NCBI GenBank assembly: GCA_902497035.1
Contig: CABVDL010000141.1
Location: 1-5,028 of the forward strand
DNA: 5,028 nt
Source: an uncultured Prevotella sp.
GTDB lineage: Bacteria; Bacteroidota; Bacteroidia; Bacteroidales; Bacteroidaceae
Reading direction: 5' to 3'
Part shown: one piece after another, positions 1 through 5,028 of the stretch
How positions within the stretch are numbered: the stretch's first letter is position 1
How the letters are laid out: each line of letters opens with the position of its first letter
Notes under the pieces: model-generated
The model's input: the letters and a program-made list of their open reading frames with translations, nothing else
Database searches by the model: none
Told to the model about the DNA's origin: nothing
Position numbers and translations under genes: made by a program

Positions 1-461
1 CCGAGCTGTATCTTATGTCGGCCGAGGCATGGAATGAATATCTTGACAAGCCCAATAGCCACGTCTATGAGATGATAGACTCTGTGCGTGTCAGGGCGGG
101 AATACCCAAGGTACAGGAGGCCTGGAGCAGTTATGCCAAGGACCCTGACAAAGTGAAGACTCGCGAGGGCATGAGAAGCATTATTCATCAGGAATGGAAT
201 GTCGAGTTTGCCTTCGAGGGCCGCAGGTTCTGGAACTTGAGAAGATGGATGGAAGCCCAGGATGAGCTCAACCAGCCACAATACGGATGGAACATCATCT
301 CGGACAAAGAGCAGGGATTCTACAACAATGGACTTGGCCCTATCGTGGTGTGGAGCAAGCGCTCGTTCAAGTCGCCCCGAGACTACTTCTTCCCAATAAA
401 GGCTGAGGAGGTGCTTATCTCCGGTGTCAGGCAGAACCCCGGATGGGGTGGAGATAATTGA
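1..461 (+). CDS. SusD/RagB-family outer-membrane nutrient-binding lipoprotein, C-terminal part (5' end outside window)
   Basis: The reading frame is open from the window edge (first full codon at position 3) to TGA at 459-461, giving 152 residues of a protein whose family usually has about 500-700. The start, signal peptide and lipobox lie upstream. The visible part carries typical SusD C-terminal landmarks: ELYLMSAEAWNEY (a TPR-like helix), SVRVRAGIP, the EFAFEGRRFWNLRRW motif, DYFFPIKAEEV, and the terminal RQNPGW. In the family this protein sits on the outer surface of the outer membrane as a lid on a SusC TonB-dependent transporter and helps capture oligosaccharides or other nutrients. A susC gene would be expected immediately upstream, but that is inference. 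One deviation is IHQEWNVEFAFEG where many members have an ERxxELAFEG-type sequence. The next gene begins 25 nt after the stop, consistent with an operon. The substrate cannot be read from this fragment. Confidence 0.95.
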   Translation, partial: ELYLMSAEAWNEYLDKPNSHVYEMIDSVRVRAGIPKVQEAWSSYAKDPDKVKTREGMRSIIHQEWNVEFAFEGRRFWNLRRWMEAQDELNQPQYGWNIISDKEQGFYNNGLGPIVVWSKRSFKSPRDYFFPIKAEEVLISGVRQNPGWGGDN

Positions 462-486
462 GGATAATATGAAATGTAAATAGTAA

Positions 487-1869
487 ATGCAAATGAACAT
501 CAATAAGTTTCTAACCATTCTACTGTCTGCTGTGACCGTGCTGCTGGCTTCGTGTAAGGACAGCGAGAGTCTGTTCACGCCCTCCATCACAGCCGACTCG
601 CTCACGTTCCGTCCTATAGCTGGTGGGGCTGTCTGTCATTATGTGCTTCCCGACGACCCCGACGTTGTCGGCATCAACTTGAGATATAAGGATTTCAAGG
701 GCGACCCCATCTTGAGAACCGGCAGCGTGTTCTGTGACTCACTTGTGCTTGTGGGCTTCAACAAGGCTACAGACAATATAGAGGTGAAGGCCTCGCTGTG
801 CCGTCGCGACGGGTCGGAGTCGGAGCCGGTCACAGCCCATTTCTCGACAAATGATTCGGGTGCCTATGCTTTTTTCAACGGCGTGCATGTGTCATCAGGT
901 TGGGATGGCTTCTTCGTTTCCACAGACAACCCAGCTGATGCTGACGGCATAGCCCATGTCTATTATTTGGGAGTCAACCCCTATACTGGGGATAGGGACA
1001 CCATTCTGCTGAAAGATTTTGTCATTAAGGAGGGCAAGGACACCATGACCTTCCAGCTGCAGCAGAGGTATGACGACAACACCATAGTGATTCGGACTGA
1101 GGATTTCAGGGGTTATATGGTGCGTGAGGAAGTCTATCCCCACATCAAGGTCTATAATTATGGACTGCTTAACCCGTCACACATTAAGTTCTCGTGCAGC
1201 AAGTCCATCACCGACGCTGCCGATTACATAGGACCTGAGTATCTTTTCGACGGTGAGCTCAAGGGCGCAGGTTATCTGCAGGACATGGCCGACGGCCTGG
1301 AAGTGTCAGAGGCGCAGGCGCGTTTTCACTGTTATCTCGCTGGTCCCGATGCCGTCGGTGTGCCAATGTATCTCGATTTGGGACAGGAGCGGCTGTGCGC
1401 GCAGTTACGTATGTATGCCATGCTGTACGTAGACAGGCGTATAGGTTCTTCATCTGACAGAAAATATGGTAGCGTGATAGGCTACTATTACTATCCCACT
1501 TTGCCTTGTGCGGTAGATGTGTATGGTGCCCACGACGATGGTACTGTCGACTACGGGCAAATGACCTGGACAAAGTTGGGAAGCTATGAGCAGTCCAAGG
1601 ACGCGCTGCCCGCGGAACGCTGGTGCCGGGGTACATACAACGACGGCTATCTCCAGCCAGATGGGAAAATGAAGAAATACACCTCGCTTGAGGAGCTGGA
1701 TAATGCCGACCCCATAAGCCTAACCATTGGATTCATGCCTGACGGTCAGGGCAATGGCTACCGTTATCTTAAGATTGTGCCGCGGGAGCTTTTCTACATG
1801 GCCCGCCACAACCTCTCGCAATATATATGCTTGCAGGAGCTGCAGGTTTACACGAAAACAGATGAATAA
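487..1869 (+). CDS. Surface lipoprotein with Fn3-like N-terminal domains and discoidin-like C-terminus (DUF4959/DUF5126/DUF5000 type)
   Basis: This 460-residue protein has a lipoprotein signal peptide: hydrophobic residues 8-20, then lipobox LASC with the lipidated cysteine at C23. The following KDSES is lysine/acid-rich, resembling the surface-export signal of Bacteroidota lipoproteins. Residues about 35-118 (LTFRPIAGGAVCHYVLPDDP through SESEPVTAHF) look like a DUF4959 Fn3-like domain. Residues about 120-225 (AYAFFNGVHVSSGWDGFFVS onward) look like DUF5126. Residues about 230-458 match a DUF5000/discoidin-like fold, with YLFDGELKG, YLDLGQ, AVDVYGAHDDGT, WTKLGSYEQSKDALPAERWC, YRYLKIV and LQELQVY. 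Such proteins commonly follow SusC/SusD pairs and are presumed to bind glycan at the cell surface; no catalytic residues are apparent. The family names are from memory of sequence patterns, not from a profile search. The ATG at 487 was chosen because it gives a complete signal peptide; the ATG at 493 is an equally plausible start. No strong Shine-Dalgarno sequence precedes either, as is usual in Bacteroidota. Nine cysteines follow C23, many for such a protein. Confidence 0.9.
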   Translation: MQMNINKFLTILLSAVTVLLASCKDSESLFTPSITADSLTFRPIAGGAVCHYVLPDDPDVVGINLRYKDFKGDPILRTGSVFCDSLVLVGFNKATDNIEVKASLCRRDGSESEPVTAHFSTNDSGAYAFFNGVHVSSGWDGFFVSTDNPADADGIAHVYYLGVNPYTGDRDTILLKDFVIKEGKDTMTFQLQQRYDDNTIVIRTEDFRGYMVREEVYPHIKVYNYGLLNPSHIKFSCSKSITDAADYIGPEYLFDGELKGAGYLQDMADGLEVSEAQARFHCYLAGPDAVGVPMYLDLGQERLCAQLRMYAMLYVDRRIGSSSDRKYGSVIGYYYYPTLPCAVDVYGAHDDGTVDYGQMTWTKLGSYEQSKDALPAERWCRGTYNDGYLQPDGKMKKYTSLEELDNADPISLTIGFMPDGQGNGYRYLKIVPRELFYMARHNLSQYICLQELQVYTKTDE

Positions 1870-3400
1870 GATGAAGAAGCATATAAATAACATTCTGTTG
1901 GCCTTTGTCTTTCTGCCATTCCTCAGCGGATGTCAGGATTTGGCCGACACGTTGAAGGACTATATCGGCGATGGCGAGATACGGTATGTCGGGAAGTGTA
2001 CGGACTTGGCGGTCAGCCCCGGTTGGAAGCATCTCACCGTAGATTGGACCAATAGCGTTGATCCCATAGTGAGTCATGTGATGGTGAGGTGGGAGAGCGA
2101 TGCGCTGTCAGACTCGGTTGTCCTGAATGCCGGTACTCACGAGTACGACATCAAAAACTTGGACGACGGCTCCTACCGCGTGTCGGTCGTGGGAATGGAC
2201 AAGAACGGCAACGAGTCCGAGGAGACGTTTACCTATGCCCGCCCTTACACGGAGAACCATGAGTCTGTATTGGCTTTCACACAGGTAATTTCCAAGCACT
2301 TCTTCATTGGCAACCGGCTCGCACTGGCGTTCTCCGACTGGCAGACCAACGTTATTTCAGCTGTCCTGAAATATACGAAATCAGATGGTGATACGGCCAG
2401 CCTCAATATCGACAGCAAGCTCGTCGCCAAGAGCAACTATCTGTTGCCTGATGTCATAGACCCTTCCAAGCCTGTCACGCTTTATAGGAGGGGTTTCCTC
2501 GCCGGGTGTGCGGACACCATCACATTTGCCCCTGTCGTACTGGCAGATGCTCCTGTGTTCAATTCTGACTTCAAAGAGTTTATACGCAGAACTTACGGCC
2601 CCGGAAGTGAGCAGATGACCGATGACGGAGAAATACGGACTGACTGGGCCAGAAGTGTTACAACACTTGAGCTCGACGGCAATTTCACCTCGTTCAATGA
2701 CATTCTCTATATGCCCAACCTTAAAAAGCTTGTGCTGGGCAAGCACAGGTATCTCACCGAGGAAGGATCCAAGGACACCCAGCGCGGGCGCTATACGGTG
2801 TATGACGCTAAGGGGTCGGCATTCGCCTTGAAGACGCTGAAAAGCCTGAATGGTCTTGAGGTTGACCGCTATGCCTCGCATTACTATAACTTCAATCTCA
2901 ATGACTACTATACGAATATGGGATTGTCGCCGTTGCCACAGCTGTCGGCCATTCCGCTCACCACTGATATGCTTGAGGTCTCGCCGGCAGATGCCGCAGG
3001 TTACAACTCCAATCTGGCTAATCTCATTGACGGGAAGACCAACACCTTCTGGCAGCCTGCTGAGAGCTCGGAGGAGCAAACCTACACCATAGTCATTGAC
3101 CTCGGACAGCCAAGGACTGTATCCGGTCTGGCTCTCGTGCAGAGAACCTTTGACTCGTCAGACCAGGACACCGAGGACTTGCCTGCCACCATTCAGGTAG
3201 ATGTTGCTGGTGAGGACGGGGTGTACCAGTCGGCCACCAATGTTGTAGAGATTGCGCTTGGCCGCACGACCGGCGAGACCAATATAGTGCCTTTCAAGCG
3301 TGGACTGGGCAAAGTGAGATTCGCCCGGTTGAGGGTACCCAGCCAGTTCGTACGCACCTTCTACCGTGTGACCCTGGCTGAGATAGAGCTATATCAATAA
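1862..3400 (+). CDS. Surface lipoprotein: DUF4998-like N-terminus, LRR-like middle, F5/8 type C (discoidin) C-terminus
   Basis: The protein has 512 residues from the ATG at 1862, or 509 from the ATG at 1871. The frame is open upstream to 1727, but that extension lies inside the preceding gene and would bury the signal peptide, so it is rejected. The signal peptide (MKKHINNILL, hydrophobic to about residue 20) ends in lipobox LSGC with the lipidated cysteine at C24. Residues about 38-230 resemble DUF4998: GWKHLTVDWTNSVDP, HVMVRWES, and an Fn3-like strand set ending SVVGMDKNGNESEETF. Residues about 265-334 contain leucine-rich-repeat-like segments (TTLELDGNFTSF, MPNLKKLVLGKH, ALKTLKSLNGLEV). 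Residues about 375-512 form a discoidin/F5/8C module: NLIDGKTNTFWQP, YTIVIDLGQPRTVSGLALVQ, RFARLRVP and TLAEIELYQ. It is probably a cell-surface glycan- or ligand-binding partner of the upstream SusD. The start overlaps the previous stop by 8 nt, or follows it by 1 nt, suggesting translational coupling. The ligand is unknown. Confidence 0.9.
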   Translation: MNKMKKHINNILLAFVFLPFLSGCQDLADTLKDYIGDGEIRYVGKCTDLAVSPGWKHLTVDWTNSVDPIVSHVMVRWESDALSDSVVLNAGTHEYDIKNLDDGSYRVSVVGMDKNGNESEETFTYARPYTENHESVLAFTQVISKHFFIGNRLALAFSDWQTNVISAVLKYTKSDGDTASLNIDSKLVAKSNYLLPDVIDPSKPVTLYRRGFLAGCADTITFAPVVLADAPVFNSDFKEFIRRTYGPGSEQMTDDGEIRTDWARSVTTLELDGNFTSFNDILYMPNLKKLVLGKHRYLTEEGSKDTQRGRYTVYDAKGSAFALKTLKSLNGLEVDRYASHYYNFNLNDYYTNMGLSPLPQLSAIPLTTDMLEVSPADAAGYNSNLANLIDGKTNTFWQPAESSEEQTYTIVIDLGQPRTVSGLALVQRTFDSSDQDTEDLPATIQVDVAGEDGVYQSATNVVEIALGRTTGETNIVPFKRGLGKVRFARLRVPSQFVRTFYRVTLAEIELYQ

Positions 3401-3426
3401 GGAAACCAATAAATAAAATAGATGAC
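3401..3426 (+). promoter_or_regulatory. A-rich leader and translation-initiation region of the TldD-like gene
   Basis: The 26 nt between the lipoprotein stop and the ATG at 3427 are strongly A-rich (ccaataaataaaatag), unlike the coding sequence on either side. An AAGGA at 3399-3403 resembles a Shine-Dalgarno core but lies more than 20 nt from the ATG, too far to act in the usual way. A-rich, SD-poor leaders are the normal initiation context in Bacteroidota. No inverted repeat followed by a T-run and no recognisable -7/-33 promoter is seen, so read-through transcription from the upstream genes is the simplest reading. Confidence 0.4.
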
Positions 3427-5028
3427 ATGAAAAAAATATTTCTATGCGTTTTTCTTGCAGGCACCTTTTGTCTTGCGGGCAGGGCACAGCAGGGAGACCC
3501 CATGTTGCACTTGCTCAAGGACGAATTGCGTGTGGAGAGAGAAGAGCTGCAAAAGAGTTCCGACAAGCCTTACTTTATGAGTTACCGGGTGGAGGATGCC
3601 TATCTGGTTGACATCACGAGTGCGTTCGGGTCAACCATGAGCGCCGACAGCAGCCACACGCGTTCTTTTGTCCCGCAAATCAGGCTGGGCGACATGAGAC
3701 TTGACAACTTCAAGTATGCCACTCAGGGCGGAACGGCCAGTGGCAAGCGGGACAAGGAGTATGTGCAGCTGTTGCCGCTCGACTGTGGCAGCCCCGATGC
3801 CGTGCGGTCGGCAATATGGAAAGAGACGCTCAGGCGCTATAATATAGCACAGTCGCGTTACAAGCTTTATAAGGCCCGGGCATTGACCTCCGTAGCCAAT
3901 GAGGACACTACCGGATGTTTCTCGCCGGCTCCCAAGGAGGTTTATTATGAGGCTCCGGCCGGTGCCGGGGCGTATCAGATAGGGGTAGGGAAATGGACAG
4001 AGAGGCTCAACCGTGTGTCGGCGGCTTTCAGGAGCTTTCCTCAGCTCACTGAGGGGGAGGCCTCCATGTCCTATTCGGTCAAGCGCGAATGGATTGTCAA
4101 TACCGACGGGACTGAGGTGGTGCAGAACCGCATAGTGGCAAGGATTATACTCAGTGCCTTGCTCAATACGAGCGACGGAATGCAGCTCCCGCTCAATAAG
4201 AGCTATTTGGCTTATCAGTTGGACTCGCTGCCTTCCGACGAGGTGATGATAGCAGATGTCAAGGATATGATAACCCGGCTAAGGGCCTTGCAGCAGGCAC
4301 CAGTCGCCAATCCCTATACAGGACCGGCCATCCTCTCGGGTGCAGCCAGCGGCGTGTTCTTCCATGAGATATTCGGACATCGCCTTGAGGGACATCGCCT
4401 GAAGGAGGGTGGAGAGACTTTTAAGAATATGGTGGGCAAGCGCATTCTGCCCGCGGCGTTCAATGTGGTGTCCGACCCGACACTCACCCGTTATGCAGGC
4501 TCTGACTTGAATGGCTATTACCGCTATGACAGCGAGGGTGTCAGAGCCCGGCGTGTCGTCAATGTGGACAAGGGTGTCCTGAAGTCTTTCCTGACCAGTC
4601 GTGTGCCGCTTGAGGGTTTCCCGGTAAGTAATGGACACGGACGTGCGGCAATGCCCAATGATGCAGTCTCACGGCAGTCCAACCTGATCGTTGAAACCGC
4701 CAAGCCATACACCGACAGCCAGCTGAGGGCCATGCTGCGCGCTGAGGCCAGGAAGCAGGGTAAAGAGTATGGCTATTTCTTCAAGACCGTGACAAGCGGC
4801 TTTACGCTGACAGGCGAGGGCGGCTCGCTCAATTCGTTCAATGTCACTCCGCTTGAAGTCTATCGCGTCTATGTTGACGGGCGCAAGGATGAGCTGGTAA
4901 GGGGGGTCGACCTCATTGGAACGCCCTTGTCCATGTTCTCGCATATCATAGCCGGCGGAGGCAGTACGGAGGTGTTTACCGGCTCTTGTGGAGCCGAGTC
5001 GGGGTGGGTGCCTGTGGCCTGTGCCTCA
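3427..5028 (+). CDS. Exported TldD/PmbA-family (peptidase U62) metallopeptidase, 3' end outside window
   Basis: From the ATG at 3427 the frame runs 534 codons to the window edge without a stop. Residues 1-20 form a Sec signal peptide (MKKIFLCVFLAG through AGRA, cleavage likely A20|Q21). There is no lipobox, so the product is periplasmic or secreted. The start region LLKDELRVEREELQ, PYFMSYRVEDAYLVDI, and IRLGDMRLDNFKYA matches the long, exported TldD-like group of Bacteroidota and other bacteria. The metal site is intact: HEIFGH at 313-318 (HExxxH), followed by RLEGHR. Other family landmarks are DPTLTRYAGSDL, YRYDSEGVRARRVV, KGVLKSFLTSR, FKTVTSGFT, and GSCGAESGWVPVA with C521, in the position of the third zinc-ligand cysteine of E. 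coli TldD. Family members hydrolyse peptides; E. coli TldD acts with a TldE partner on unfolded peptides. Only a short tail is probably missing. The gene follows the lipoprotein gene by 26 nt with no visible terminator, so it may share the operon. The substrate is unknown. Confidence 0.93.
   Translation, partial: MKKIFLCVFLAGTFCLAGRAQQGDPMLHLLKDELRVEREELQKSSDKPYFMSYRVEDAYLVDITSAFGSTMSADSSHTRSFVPQIRLGDMRLDNFKYATQGGTASGKRDKEYVQLLPLDCGSPDAVRSAIWKETLRRYNIAQSRYKLYKARALTSVANEDTTGCFSPAPKEVYYEAPAGAGAYQIGVGKWTERLNRVSAAFRSFPQLTEGEASMSYSVKREWIVNTDGTEVVQNRIVARIILSALLNTSDGMQLPLNKSYLAYQLDSLPSDEVMIADVKDMITRLRALQQAPVANPYTGPAILSGAASGVFFHEIFGHRLEGHRLKEGGETFKNMVGKRILPAAFNVVSDPTLTRYAGSDLNGYYRYDSEGVRARRVVNVDKGVLKSFLTSRVPLEGFPVSNGHGRAAMPNDAVSRQSNLIVETAKPYTDSQLRAMLRAEARKQGKEYGYFFKTVTSGFTLTGEGGSLNSFNVTPLEVYRVYVDGRKDELVRGVDLIGTPLSMFSHIIAGGGSTEVFTGSCGAESGWVPVACAS
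4375..4400 (+). repeat. Short in-frame direct repeat GGACATCGCCT (two copies, 15-nt period) in the metal-site region
   Basis: The 11-mer occurs at 4375-4385 and again at 4390-4400, in register with codons, so the protein reads GHRLE-GHRLK (residues 317-326). The first copy includes H318 of the HExxxH motif; the second adds H323. The GHRxEGHR pattern is, from memory, common in the exported TldD-like group, so this is probably a conserved protein motif with similar codons rather than a recent duplication. Confidence 0.6.

Noticed and set aside
469..483. Tiny upstream frame MKCK-stop before the first lipoprotein
   Set aside because: Four codons with no initiation signal; AT-rich leaders produce these by chance.
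1259..1636. 125-residue minus-strand frame rich in Arg, His and Pro
   Set aside because: Low-complexity composition typical of a shadow frame; it sits within the well-supported 487-1869 lipoprotein gene.
1727..1861. N-terminal extension of the second lipoprotein to the ATG at 1727
   Set aside because: It would place 45 residues before the signal peptide and overlap the previous gene by more than 140 nt.
2381..3079. 232-residue open frame on the minus strand
   Set aside because: It lies wholly inside the DUF4998/discoidin gene, has no signal or family motif, and looks like antisense of a codon-biased gene.
3401..3426. Possible transcription terminator between the lipoprotein and TldD-like genes
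   Set aside because: No inverted repeat or T-run is present in these 26 nt.
4279..4944. Three overlapping minus-strand frames opposite the TldD-like gene
   Set aside because: The plus strand encodes clear metallopeptidase motifs here; the minus-strand products show no recognisable domain.

Overview
The window reads as part of a Bacteroidota chromosome, most likely a gut or oral Bacteroidales such as Prevotella, Bacteroides or Muribaculaceae; the genus cannot be fixed from this stretch. The evidence is the gene set: the C-terminal end of a SusD/RagB lipoprotein, two lipoproteins of the DUF4959/DUF5126/DUF5000 and DUF4998/discoidin type that commonly follow SusC/SusD pairs, a lipobox with an acidic stretch after the cysteine, and start sites with A-rich leaders rather than clear Shine-Dalgarno sequences.

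Layout, all on the + strand and tightly packed: (1) positions 1-461, the 3' end of a susD-like gene whose start and presumed susC partner lie upstream; (2) 487-1869, a 460-residue lipoprotein with Fn3-like N-terminal domains and a discoidin-like C-terminus; (3) 1862-3400, a 512-residue lipoprotein with a DUF4998-like N-terminal half, a leucine-rich-repeat-like middle and an F5/8 type C (discoidin) C-terminus; (4) 3427 to the window end, a signal-peptide-bearing TldD/PmbA-family metallopeptidase with no stop codon inside the window, probably lacking only a short C-terminal tail. The gaps are 25 nt, an overlap of 8 nt (or 1 nt, depending on the start), and 26 nt. No hairpin terminator or promoter is evident between genes, so one transcript is likely. 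There is no stretch over 300 bases without a gene, and I see no tRNA, rRNA, CRISPR array or insertion sequence.

Working model: genes 1-3 are outer-membrane, probably surface-exposed, parts of a polysaccharide-utilization-type uptake locus. SusD caps the SusC transporter, and the two discoidin lipoproteins probably bind glycan at the cell surface. The fourth gene encodes an exported relative of the usually cytosolic TldD protease. Its close downstream position raises the possibility that the locus handles a peptide-bearing substrate such as a glycoprotein or glycopeptide, but it could equally be an unrelated neighbour. Nothing here clearly amounts to a previously undescribed system; the exported TldD next to a Sus-type cluster and the LRR-like insert in gene 3 are the points most worth a second look.
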